Origin: Termitomyces sp. T153
Taxonomy: Eukaryota; Basidiomycota; Agaricomycetes; Agaricales; Lyophyllaceae
Length of the DNA: 64,000 bases
Assembly (NCBI GenBank): GCA_018296165.2
Contig: JACKQL020000054.1
Span: 124,001-188,000 of the forward strand
Direction of reading: 5' to 3'
Shown: positions 45,080-56,324 of the stretch, piece by piece
Layout: every line of letters starts with the position of its first letter
How positions within the stretch are numbered: position 1 is the first letter of the stretch
The notes under the pieces: generated by a model
The model's input: the letters and a program-made list of their open reading frames with translations, nothing else
The model's database searches: none
What the model was told of the DNA's origin: nothing
Made by a program: the position numbers and the translations under genes

Positions 45080-48000
45080 AAACTCCCCACAGCTCCTGGC
45101 AGACTCTGCATTTGGTAACAGAATCTGCACAAGTTGAGTACAGTGCAAGCTGAACTCCTCACCACTACACACTCTGAGGACTGGGATGTGCTTGCTCTCT
45201 AAGAGCCATTCCTCAACCTCCTGGGCAACACAAAAGCCAATGCTTACTGGCAGGTCCTATACCCCTTTCATAATAAGTGTGATGGAGCTAACTGTACCTG
45301 CTCTATCATCCTTGTTAATACTAACATCTCCACAGATGCATATACCCAACTCACAATCCCTTCAACAGATATTATGGCAGTCCAATTTGCAGGTGAATTT
45401 GGATTCCTCTCCTTGTTCAACATGTACAACAATTGTATGCACAATGAGGTGCTCGTCTCCTTGTCCTCTTTCCTCTCTTCTTCTCTCCACCTTGCTTGCC
45501 CTTCTCCTGAGGATCACATGATCTGGCTAGGTGACTTTAACTGGCACCATCCCTTATGGGAGCTGCCATGCAACTGGCACCTCAACTCCTTAAGGGAGTT
45601 CATCCAGCCTCTTCTTGACCTCCTTGCAGACCATGCTATGGAACTTGCTCTGCCACTGGGTATCTCCACCCTGCAGACCACAGCTGACAGCTGGACCAGA
45701 CTAGACAATGTCTGGAAAATGCACTCTGACACAGACCCCATCATATCCTGTGATGTAGATGCTTCCTTGTGGCCATCACTTGCTGACCATCTGCTTGTCA
45801 TCACTAAGGTTGAACTACCTGTTCTGAGATCCTCAGCCCTGCCTTCCCGAGACTTTCACTTGGCTAACTGGGAGGCTTTCAACAATGCTCTCAAGGAGTG
45901 TCTGACTGCCCACTCCCCAGCACAACTGATCCTGACAGAGGATGAATTCCACACCAAGGTCAATGACCTGACTGAGATTATCCAGGAGGTCATCGCAACT
46001 GATGATGTCATCCCCCTATGTAAGCCCTGTCCTCACACCAAAAGATGGTGGAACAACAATCTCAGAAGGCTAAAGGCCCAGAGACATAAGGCCTGCAACT
46101 TAGCTTACAAATTCCATGACTTTCCAGACCACCCCTCAAAGGCTAATGCAGCTAGGCTCTCCTATGAGATGACCAATGGCATAAGAAAGGCAAAAGAGGA
46201 ATACTGAAAGGACTAGTTGGAAACAATCAACACCTGACAGATTTACCTTGCTAACAAGTACATTGTCAAGGAGCCAACAGACTTTGCCTGCGACCAGGTA
46301 CCTGATCTCAAGGTAGAGGTTAATGGCATGCCCACCATAGCCTCCTCCAATGCTGAGAAAGCCACTGCCTTAGCTGAGTCATTCTTTCCTCCTCCTCCCT
46401 TATCCACCCCCATTCCACATTCAGCCTACCCCAAACCCCTTGCAGACACTCCCTACTTCACAAGGGAGCATATTGCATCTGCCATAGGTGGCCTTCCACC
46501 CCTTAAGGCCCCTGGGCCAGATAGCATCCCAAACATTGTCCTCAAGAGGTGTGCCAAGGCTCTCCTTGACTACCTCTACTTTATTTTTGAGCTCAACGTT
46601 TACTATTTGAGCTGGTTGGAGTCCACCACCTTGGTGCTCCACAAACCAGGAAAGCCGGTCTACAATGTGGCCAAGGCCTATAAGCCCATAGGCTTACCCA
46701 ACACCATTGGAAAACTGCTCTCCACCCTTGTTGCAGCTAACCTCTCACACATAGCCAAACATCAGGAAATGCTCCTGCCTGGGCAATTTGGCAGTTGCCT
46801 AGGATGAAACACCACTGATGCCATGCATCTGGTGGTCTCAAGGATCAAGGATGCATGGTGTGCAGGTAAGGTCACCACAGCCCTTTTTCTTGACATGTAG
46901 GGTGCCTTTCCCAACACTGTGAAAGACTGCTTAATCTACAATATGAGGGAGATTGGAGTCCCCTCCTGCTTTATCTGCCTCACAGAGTGCATGCTCTCTA
47001 ACTGTCGCACCCGGCTAAAGTTTGATGACTTTGCCTTGGAGTGAATCACTGTACTTAATGGCACCACCTAAGAATGCCCCCTTTCCATGCTCTTTTATGC
47101 CTTCTACAATGCCCCCCTCCTGTGTGTTGCTGACTCAAGCAACAAATCTGAGCTGGCCTCAGGTTTTGTTGACAATATCATGTTCCTTGCCATTGCCAAG
47201 TCTCTGACAGAGACTCACAAAGAGATCAAAGATCTGATGGAATGCACTCAAGGCACATTTGACTGGTCTACACTCCACAACTCCCCCTTCAAGCTCTCCA
47301 AGCTTGCCCTAATGAATTTTCCCTGCTCCCCCTCAGACATCATCCCTCCAGACCTGGTTCTCCAGCGCTTCAACCTTAATGGCTTGGTCACAGTGCATGT
47401 TGTCAACACAGTAAAAGAATACAAGTACTTGGGAGTCATCTTTGACCCAAAGTTACACTAGTCTGCCCACACCCAGAAGGTCACTGTGAGTGCTGCCTGA
47501 TGGACAATCCAAATCATAAGGCTCTCATGTATCTCAGGTGGGATGCCTCCCCACCGCATCCATCAGCTCTACAACATGGTTGCAGTTCCAGCTTTCACTT
47601 ATGCTGCTGATGTCTGGTATACCAGGATCTCATCCCCTCTTTGTGGGGACAAGAGGTCCAGATCAGTCACAGTCACAAGGACACTGACAATGGCTCAATG
47701 CAGAGCAGCCAAAATAGTCACAGGTGCCCTGAGCACTACAGCAGGTGACATCCTCAACATCCACACTAACCTTCTCCTCATAGACCTTCTCTTCTGAAAA
47801 GTTCTGGTGTGTGCTACAGTGTGCCTCTCCTCACTTTTCACCTCCCACCCACTCCACGGCCCCATCTGCACAGCAGCAAAGCACCTTGTCTGTCAACACC
47901 ACTCCTCTCTACACAACCTCTTCACCTATACTGACATTGATCCCATGACTATTGAAACTGTACTCTCATGTCAATGCCCCTCCAGCTACAGGCCCTTCTT

Positions 48001-49095
48001 CACCACCCACATTGAGCCTGACAAAGACTCTGCCCTTGTGGCTGCTCAATGAGTCCATGACTGAGCAACAATGGCCATCTACTGTGATGGATCTGGTTTT
48101 GAAGGGGGGGTGGGGGCCTCAGCAGTCCTGTATGTAGATGGCAAGGAAAGCACTCCCCTGAAGTACTACCTTGGCTCAGCTGTCAAGCATACAGTTTATG
48201 AAGCAGAAGTCATCGGCTTCACCTTGGGCTTGCACCTCCTCTCGTCCTTCTCACAGCAATTATGGGGACTCATAGCTGTTGGCAGCAACAGCCAAGCCAG
48301 CATACAGGCTCTCACCAACTAGTGCCCACACCCTGCCCATTACCTCCTCAATCTCATTCATTCGACAGCAGAAAAACTACACAGCAAGCAGGACCGTCTT
48401 TGTAGCATCCCCAGCAGATGTACTGTGCCTGGCACAGACACAGCCAGACAGTTCTGCATGCGTGGCATCATCTGCCTCCAGGTCCACTGGATGCTGGGCC
48501 ATGTAGGTTTCACCCCCAACAAAAGAGTGGACCAACTTACCAAAGAAGCCATGCAGGGCTCCTCAAGTCTGCCATCCTCACTGCTAGCCTACATCAGAAG
48601 AAAACCCCTCCCCAAGAGCATCCCCTCAACATCACAAGCTGATCTCATTGCCATGCAAGTCCTCTGGAAAAGACACTGGAAGAAATCACCCTGACATGCC
48701 AACATACACAAGCTCAACAGAACACTCCTCTTAAAAGGCTACCTCAAGCTCATCAAATCCCTCAACTGCAGCTGCTCTGCAATTCTCACCCAACTCCAAA
48801 CCAGCCATGTCCCCCTGAACCAGCATCTATTCTGCATCTGATGCTCTGAATCTCCAACATTCCTGCACTGCCTTGGTCTAACAGTTGAGACAGTCCAACA
48901 CTACCTGCTGGAATGCCCCCAGTATAGCTACAAATGCCATGTGCACCTCTCTCAGCTCCTGAAACACAAAGCTGAGTCCATCACCCACATTCTCTCTTCT
49001 CCAGCATCCCTTACCCACCTCTTCAGATATATCCAAGCCACCAAGCACTTCCAAGCCCTTCAGCCTGACACAACCCCACCCACCCCCCATCTATG
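45080..49095 (+). pseudogene. LINE ORF2: endonuclease, reverse transcriptase, RNase H
   Basis: The endonuclease part has MIWLGDFNWHHPLWE (45520-45565) and ADHLLVITKVELP. RT begins near 46328 with LPPLKAPGPDSIPN and KAYKPIGLPNTIGKLLSTL. Its catalytic box reads GFVDNIMFLA near 47161-47185, where GFVDDxMFLA is expected. RNase H starts at 48071 with IYCDGSGFEGGVGASAVLYV. Frameshifts and stops break the frame at about 46207, 46807, 47460 and 48320. The order EN-RT-RNaseH fits Tad/I-clade LINEs of fungi. Confidence 0.85.
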
Positions 49096-51518
49096 TACTT
49101 AGCTCACAATGCCCAACCCAGGCCCAATACTGCTCTTACACCCATTTTGCTCCTCCAGTGCCAAAATCTAAATCATATTGTCTTGACTATCTAATTCATA
49201 TCTTACAACACCTCTTATTATAGGCCCTCAGCTCTCAACCCACCTCCTGCTACTAAACCCCTTTTCTAGCCCAGGTGGGGACCTGGCCCAGTCACTTGTC
49301 TCAACCACACTCACCCAGCAAGCACTTGTCATAATGCCACCCATCCCCCCCCTAACAATCTGTCAGCCTTTCACTCCTCAGGTAGTAACAGGGGAGAGCA
49401 GTCTAAACAATGTAGGGAAGCATTGGCTCACTCATTCTCTGCATATGTGGGGGGGTGAGAATTCCATTGCTCTTGTAGTGTACATAGCCTGTCTGTAGTA
49501 CTGTGCAGCATGAGTGCCAAGTGCTCCATGCACAATAAATGGATGAAAAAAAAGGGTAATGCCAGCAAGAGATCTTGTCAATGTTCTCTTGTGCAGGTGT
49601 GATGCCATCATGTAGAATTCATCTCACATTTTTGATGGGCAGCCCATTGCAATGTGCATAGATAGCCCTAGCCTTTCCCATGATTGTTCAATGCATTCAA
49701 TCAACCCATCTTATGTGCCCTAATGTATATGGTGCCCCACACTGATGCTTGGTTCCTTGTGAAAGAAGCCATGCTTCCATTCTGTGCCCCTCAAGCTCAC
49801 CATCATGCCCTGTGTGATACACACCAAGTCTCCCTTGAGTCTCTGTTTCCCATGCAATCTGCCATGCCTTCAAATGTGTTGGTGCATCACTCTTTGTTTG
49901 AGGAGTATGGACCAATGTTCACTTGTGAAGTCATCAACAAGATTCATTATATATAAGTATCCATTGCATGAAACAACAGCCTGAGGGCCAGTAAGATCTA
50001 CCCATACAATTTCTAGCTTGTGCATGGCCCTCCACCCTTCCTCCCACACCTTAGGAACTGCATTCCTGGTTTGTTTACCAAGGATGCATGAGTCACACTT
50101 GGGTGGTTTGGATGGAAAGACAGTTGGCATACCTGGGATCAAACCAGCTTTAGCCATATCCAAGATTGTTTGATAATTGGCATGCCCAAGATGGCAATGC
50201 CAAGTCTCACAATCAGGGGCTCTGCTGGTTGCAAATGCATGATGCCCAGTGAACACAGAGTTGAGGTTCAAAGCATAGAGTTGTTGGTTGGGAAGAAGAA
50301 ATCCTTGTGCCAGTGACAGCACCAGTGGATTTGTTAATGAGTTTCATGGATGTGTCATTGAATAGCAAGTTGAGGTTGGATTGCTTTGCAAGTGTGCTGA
50401 CAGACACAAGGTGGACCATTGCATTTGTGATATACAGAGCATCTTCAAGGGTGGTGGGTCCTTTTGTGACATTGGTGGGTTTTTCTTCTCCTTGTGTGCC
50501 TTCTGAGCTTCTCATGCATCTGAAATTGTTTTCCCAGCTATACCTCCCCCTTTCTGTATGCAGAATGACTTGGTGTGCCCTCTATATGGCCATTTGAGTG
50601 AACAGCAATTTATGCAGCATGTGCCTCCAGGTCCATGATTATGGCCTGGTAGGTCAGTGGTGTGGGATGGTTGTCTGCCCCCTTTTGTGTGTAACATTGT
50701 GGAATTGTTGGCTTTGGAGTTGAGAATATTCTGGGTGTTTTCCATCAGGAGGCAAATGTTGGTTGGCATGCATGGTCTTTCCTCTGTGCCTTTGCTCAAG
50801 ATGGTGGAAATGGCATTTTGCAGGGACTTGAATGAGGGGTCATTCAGACTATTTAGGAAGGTGGTGCATGTGAAAAGATCTATGTCAATCATCCCAATGT
50901 CAAAAGTGTGTTTGACAATGTCCACAATACACCCTGCCATCACTGGTAATGGCTTGGAAGGGGAGCAATAAGTAGACAAGGCCTCTTGGAGTAATCCAAT
51001 CTGCTTGATAGGACCCTCTCTTTGAGCACGTGACTTCAGATCCTAAAACACAGAATGGTGCCTCTAGAGGTAACAACACCGCAATGCCCAATGTCATCAA
51101 GAGCAGACTTGATACATGTGATCATGGGTCAATCATTCAGATTGCAGTTGGCATAGGCATGGGGTTCAGTATTGGGGTCAGAACAAGAGATGGTGGGGGG
51201 GAAAACATAGGTGTAGATGCCATTGAGGATTAGGAAATCCTTGAGCTTCTCACTCCAATGATGGAAGTTGCCATCAGCATGAATGTACTTAGGACCCTCC
51301 CACTTGTGACAAATAACACATTCCGGTACTGACAGATTGGTGGCATCAGAGGCTAGCACTGCAGTTAATGGAGCCATAGTGGGTAGACAAGGGAGACACA
51401 AATTTTAGGAAACAGAGATAACAAGAGACAAAGGTATGTGGTGCAACACATCTGAGATGGGATTGGGATCAACAGTCTGGAATCAAATGTTTCTTGATAC
51501 TTCAGAGAGTTGTCAAGA

Positions 51519-51535
51519 AACAATCACCCATAACC
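51519..51535 (-). promoter_or_regulatory. Copia primer-binding site, half-tRNA-iMet type
   Basis: Directly inside the 5' LTR the minus strand reads GGTTATGGG. This is complementary to the anticodon-loop part of initiator tRNA-Met (CCCATAACC). Many copia elements prime from a tRNA-iMet cut in the anticodon loop. Nine matching bases flush with the LTR edge support this. Beyond them the match ends, perhaps through decay. Confidence 0.6.
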
Positions 51536-51887
51536 TGTTAGAAACCAGACTGATGTCCTAAGCTAGACCTTAGAACAATAGTAAGTATTATTCCTCAGTC
51601 CGATATAAATGACTGAATTGGTTTGTACCTAAGAACAATAGTAAGTATTAATCTAAGGTACACTCAGTAATCTGTATCTGAATGTAAGTATGAGCAACGT
51701 ACCCTCAGTCCAATATAAATGACTGAGGGTTCTGTCTACAGTAAGTCTAATATATATACATGTATGGACAATGGAGGTCATAATGTGGTAGTAGCCAATA
51801 TGGAGGCTATAATGGGCGCGGTGGCCCTAGATCATTGACCCTGAGGGTGTCTGTGTGATATGTGAAATATGTGAAAATAGTCCAACA
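51536..51887 (-). repeat. Copia 5' LTR (352 bp)
   Basis: Plus-strand limits are TGTTAG at 51536 and CCAACA at 51887. The same sequence occurs split at 32709-32974 plus 40640-40733. The differences between the two copies include CpG sites: CCGATAT in one is CTGATAT in the other, and GCGCGG is GAGCAG. Confidence 0.92.
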
Positions 51888-51892
51888 TTCTT

Positions 51893-52100
51893 CCCTGCAG
51901 TGAGATGTTTGCTGCCTGCACTGCTCCCACAGGTCAAATCAGGACTTGGGCCCATACTGACCTGAGGAGCCACAGGTTTTGAGGCCACACGTGCAGTGGG
52001 CCACCTCATCAGTCTAGGTGGCTGTGGGTGGGCATGGTGTCCTGCCAACTCTGTTTGTTCACCACAGCAGACCTGAGCTGTTGTCTCATGTCAACCTTCT
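51893..52100 (-). mobile_element. Older retroelement, right part, gag N-terminal side
   Basis: The minus frame ends SAGSKHLTAGKN at the copia border. If the copia and one TTCTT are removed, the frame continues as VLTIALSQPGKDARQ into the zinc knuckle at 32640. The two halves are therefore one gag gene. The right limit is near 52100, where CpG-containing host DNA resumes. Confidence 0.6.
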
Positions 52101-52340
52101 TTTCGAGTACAAGCTGCGGCGTAAGTATCATACACACACTGACGCTGTCTCCTGGATTCGTCTAATTTGTCCATGTAGATGTATAATCTATTTTTTGCTT
52201 CGGGTCTGATCCGCTGTCAGCCGGTGACGCAAACATCATCTTTTCCATGGGGCATTTGGAACAAAACACATAAGTCTGGGTGGGCTTTGAGATCTGCACA
52301 AACAAGTCCCCACTTGTTCTGTACCGTCAACCTGACGGCC

Positions 52341-53747
52341 ATGTCGCCTTCCTCGATTTTGAACAAATTTTTGGTCAAATTCCGCTCTTCCCCCAAGGTC
52401 GTCGGTGCTTCGAAACTTCCCCTTGACGTACTGGAGGTTATAGTGGATCAGGCTGACCGACCTACTCAGCTCAAGCTATCTCTCGTATCCCAGTGCATTA
52501 TGCGCAAAAGCCGTAATGTTCTCTTCAACACCCTCGTTTTCGTTGGCAATACCTTCCCTGCCCGATACTCCCGCCCCAAAATATACCAAACGGGGGATCA
52601 CCTTAACCGCCTTTTCGAACTCCTTGAGAGTCCTACAGAGACAATCGCCTCCCACGTTAGAACCATTCAAATCGGAACTGTCTTCCAGAGACCTTTCAAA
52701 TATGGAGTCCGACGTAACATGCATCTATTGGCCATGAAGTTGTGTAATTTGACGACCTTCAGGTTGATCTCGATTGACTGGGATGACATCCCTCCGCATA
52801 TTCTCGATTTTTTCTTTGCTCTCTGTCCCAACGAAGTACAACTTGAATGCCTTACTTTCGAGAGGGTGACATCGTTCGTACATTTACTCCGAAGTCCTCT
52901 TATCGCCAGCGCTCAGAAAATTTTGTTGTTTGGAGTCCATGTCAACCCAGCAGTTGCAGCAAATACCCCGATTTTCGTGCCGCATCATCCTGAACAAGTT
53001 TTCCATCTTTCGATGATCGACGCCTCATCCCTTGTGAATTTCCACCAGCTTTGGAATGATGACTTTATACGGACTAAGGTCACAATCGATTCATTTCATC
53101 TTCTTTTGACTAAGTCTTGTGAGACTTCTTACGAGGATAAAACCGTCATTTCCTTCATCAAGAAGGTTCTCTTCATCGGATCTGACCTCCAGTCCCTCTT
53201 TGTCACTCTTCTGGATTATAAGTGTGCGTTTCAACCATTTTTGTATAACATATTTTTTGACGACTAAGATTCAGTTTTGCGGGACATGTATGCGCAAGTT
53301 GGTTTGTCTCAGTGTACCACGGTGAGAGTACTGAGGCTATTGATGCCCGCTGCCTTGGAATATCAAGCAGTACATGATGTGGAAAATGTATGGAGTCTCC
53401 TCGATGGCCTGCCTGTTGAGTCGATTGAAAGAATCGACCTCATCTTGAATATCGGCTGTTTGCATGATGATAAGGGCTTAGTGAACGTATTGCAATCTGT
53501 TGCGTGGACTGAAACAGCACGACGCCTGCGTGTCGTATTTCCATTGTTGCAACACGTGCAATTCATCTTTGGCGATCGTTGTCGCACGGGCATTTCCTTA
53601 CATTCTGTTTTGGAACTCATCAGTCGTGATAGCTGCCAGTCCGGATACGTTGACATCAAAGTCACCTACAAAACGTACGTCTTGGGTCCTTTCCAAGATA
53701 CCACAGAGGTACTTCTCTCGGCTCTTTTGAAGTTATCTTGTGACTGA
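52341..53747 (+). CDS. F-box-like protein, copy B
   Basis: Two exons, 52341-53223 and 53275-53747, encode 451 aa. F-box-like residues KLPLDVLEVIVDQAD and QLKLSLVSQCIMRKSRNVLF lie near 25-63. It is a paralogue of the gene at 24320, with the same intron position and phase (AAGT|GTGCGT, acceptor at 53274). By eye the proteins share about 60 percent of residues, with both conserved cores (CNLTTFRLISIDWDDIPPHI, LCPNEVQLE) and strongly altered surfaces. An upstream in-frame extension to 52179 lacks homology to copy A and is not used. It converges on the kinase-like gene. Confidence 0.75.
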
Positions 53748-53971
53748 TGGTTTCGCTAGCGCTGCTTCTTATGGAGGTCTCTTTTGACGTAGCATGTGTG
53801 AAACAATTTTTCCATCTATTGGCGAATGAAAATATCCTAGTTTGCATGAATATACTCTGCAACACCGTGTGCACGGGCTAATTAACTTTGGAACCAATAT
53901 CAGACTTCGTCGAAATAGTTGATCTTGTAATATCTACTTCTGCGAGGCCTTACGTGACGTAAAGACAAGGT

Positions 53972-54854
53972 CTAAGCAATGACACAGCACCCTCGATGAT
54001 CATCTGGATCATATTCTTCAACTACTTCTGGTTCGCCTGCATGAAAGATCGGTGCCCCCGGACGTCTATCAGCTCTGGCCCAGTCAATTATCTCTGCCCT
54101 CCAGACGCCGTCGACTTTGTGGAAAACAAAATTACCATTATTTAAGTCTCTAGAATTCCAAAACAGCCTAAATGACGAGCTCAAGACGTAGTACAAGAGG
54201 CCACTCACTCGTTCACCATGTGAAAATCTCGCTCGTAACGTTCAATAGCGTCTTCAATCAGACCATTGACCTGATTCTCCGGAATCCGAGGTTTGATGGC
54301 TTGGTATGGGCGTCCCATATCCCGCATAACAATGTAAAAAATACTATTGTCTGCGTTGCGTCCCCAGCCGAAAAATTGGTTAACGGTTTTGAGATAAATA
54401 ACTTCCTTCTTGATCTGTTCAAGAGACCCGCCAGGTGCACCGCGTCGAGTAATCTTTATGACGGCCTTTTGCCCTTGAAATGTCGTTGCGAATACCCTGC
54501 CAACCATGCCACCGCCAATGAATTGTGATGCTTTCGAGTTCCGCAGTGCTGACTGAACCGGACCCTGCGACCGCTTTGTTACACATTTGCAGGACTTGGC
54601 GGGTGGATAGACATCGCGCGTCTCGGTGGGTCCTAGGCCAAGTTTTGCCAGGTGAGGTTCTACGGGTACGGGAACTGGTACATGCGGAGCGCTGCCTTTA
54701 ATCGTCGAAAGCTTTGCCTATATATCGTTCGTTAGTCTCAAACGGGAACAGTCAAAATAGTGCATGCCTTGTTCGGTGCAGGTCTCAGAGCAGTCTGCAA
54801 CGGGATGGCAGAGACGGCATATAAGAAGAAGAGGATGAGAAGGTGAAATCGCAT
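53972..54854 (-). CDS. Kinase-like protein with signal peptide and CaaX-like end, copy B
   Basis: Three exons, 54854-54768, 54717-54209 and 54149-53972, encode 257 aa, the same length as copy A. The signal peptide and glycine loop are essentially identical to copy A. The ATP lysine (KAVIKITRR), EIIDWARA and the catalytic-loop-like DLNNGNFVF are present. The C-terminus is GCCVIA: CVIA is a textbook CaaX farnesylation signal, seen also in basidiomycete mating pheromone precursors. A prenylated C-terminus and a cleaved signal peptide are hard to reconcile, so the hydrophobic N-terminus may be an anchor. The first intron (54767-54718) again uses GC. The second (54208-54150) is GT-AG. Confidence 0.7.
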
Positions 54855-56324
54855 TAGATTTTGCGGGTGTGATCGTCAGGAGGTCCAGCCTAAGGAGAAA
54901 ACAAATTGAACTTGTCGTTTTATAGCCCCAGCCATCAGGATACACATCGCTGCATTGGAAGTGTTCCTTGGAAGATCGATGTGTGGTCCCCGGGCGTACC
55001 TGGATCAAAAGTAATATACTAAAGAAGTAGTACTCCGACGTGATCGTTGAATACGAAGGAAATAATGGTGTTCTCAAACTTTCGTCTCCATGATAGGTGG
55101 TGAATCAAGGAACAGCAGGATCAAAGACTTGGTCCTCATGCTCAATAGCATAACTGAAATGTACGATTTTCGCTGAGGAGAACAGCAATGTGGGGCAATG
55201 TAATGTGGGTGAGGAGGCAGTGCAAATTTGGAATTGTATGGATCGCCCAATTGATCCAAGCTTTCAAGAATGCATTGGAAGTGTTCCTTGGAAGACCGAT
55301 GTGTGATCCCTGGGCAAACCTGGATCAAAGTTTCATACACTGAAGGAGTAAAAATTAAATATTAACCACGGACTTCGAGCCATCGTCGAAATAATTGTAT
55401 TTAAGTTTTTGTACCATGACAGGTGGTTATCCAAGGAAAATGAAAATCCAGGACCTGGTACTCATGCTCGCTAACTGAAATGCACGGTCATCTCTGAAGA
55501 GGGCGACAGTGTGGGCTAGTGCGGGTGAGGAGGCAGTGCCAATTCGAGAATCGTATTGGATCGCCAAAACTGATCCAAGCTTTGAAGAATGCACGCTCCA
55601 TCAACAGTCTGGGTTCGAACGGTGATCCAGAAAAATCGGGCCGCACCCTGAGAGATAGCAACTCTTCATATACACGATTCTATTTCGGGTCAAAGGGTAC
55701 AGCACGGAGGCTGAGTAAGTGATAGGGAGAAGAGATATCAACACTTAGAAATCATGGAATTCGTGAGGATTTCGAATGTGATGGCGAGTACGCGACGAAA
55801 GGCTACCTATCACGTGGTTTAATACATCATCCTGCCACGATTATCGTATCCATGGAGGACTGGTTCCCAGTCTAGTTTATTGGACTGGAGAAACTCGTGG
55901 TCTACAGGATGCTGTCCATGTTGTTGCATTACCAAGGAAACTTGTAGAGGAGCCCCCACTATGGAAATAACTCGCATACACAGGAAAAAAAGCGCGTCAC
56001 GAGGGTAAAGCAGCAGAATTGTCAGAGCCATAACCGGCCACTGCGCGTCGTAAGAGCGTCGGCATCACATAGCAATGGAGAAATACTATTGGTATGTACT
56101 TGGGTATAATGTGGCGTGGCGAACACGCGGCTGCATGCAGTTGAGGGAGCCGAACTCGGCAGATTGCGTTATTTTGATCGTGGTCCGTGGAAGGATTCAG
56201 AGGCGGGGCGTCAGAGAAAGCTTGCTGGGTTGGGAAGAGGCGAGGAAGGGCAAATAACATGGTTCAGGCAGCTGTGAAGCTATAAATGAGGGAAAGGGTA
56301 CCTACATGATCTTGCTCCGCAGCG
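54855..56324. repeat. Kinase upstream region, copy B, with ~315-bp direct repeat
   Basis: Nearly identical to 26917-28370. CATTGGAAGTGTTCCTTGGA occurs at 54953 and 55271. Only scattered substitutions and short indels separate the copies. The open frame at 55997-56260 (minus) differs from its A counterpart mostly at amino-acid-changing sites, which argues against coding. Confidence 0.75.

Larger units (their letters stand above)
43096..49553 (+). mobile_element. LINE (Tad/I-like) inserted in copia integrase
   Basis: It is flanked by the 12-bp duplication GGGTAATGCCAG at 43084-43095 and 49554-49565. The 3' end carries an A-tail after AATAAATGGATG. It is 6,458 bp long and on the plus strand. 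It contains ORF1 with zinc knuckles, then endonuclease, RT and RNase H. The 5' end looks near complete, because an untranslated stretch precedes ORF1. It is CpG-poor and has several stops. Confidence 0.93.
40947..51377 (-). pseudogene. Copia gag-pol polyprotein, broken
   Basis: In order along the minus strand: gag (51377-51130, with a segment WSEKLKDFLILNGIYTYVFP), a further gag part (50979-50515), a protease-like part (50515-50213), a GAG-pre-integrase part with H-C-C residues (ETWHCHLGHAN, CDSCILGKQTRN) and the integrase start DLTGPQAVV (50322-49870). The LINE sits here. After it come the integrase end (43042-42605), RT with HIDDFLSV (41736-41506), YLKGTRDLWLHLGG (41522-41220) and RNase H with CNNDSAIVLSEDP (41159-40947). 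Several frames and stops separate the pieces. RNase H and RT follow integrase, as in Ty1/copia. Confidence 0.85.
32709..51887 (-). mobile_element. Ty1/copia retrotransposon, disrupted by three later insertions
   Basis: LTRs begin TGTTAGAAACC and end AATAGTCCAACA. The target duplication TTCTT flanks it at 32704-32708 and 51888-51892. The element is on the minus strand. Removing the SINE+gypsy block (32975-40638) and the LINE (43096-49553) leaves a copia element of about 5 kb. A purine tract (GGTGAAGAGGAG) adjoins the 3' LTR at 40745-40734, and a primer site adjoins the 5' LTR. It is heavily CpG-depleted and full of stops. Confidence 0.92.

Noticed and set aside
55997..56260. 87-codon minus frame shared with copy A (28142-28330).
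   Set aside because: Most differences between the copies change amino acids, and copy A is truncated. There is no sign of constraint.
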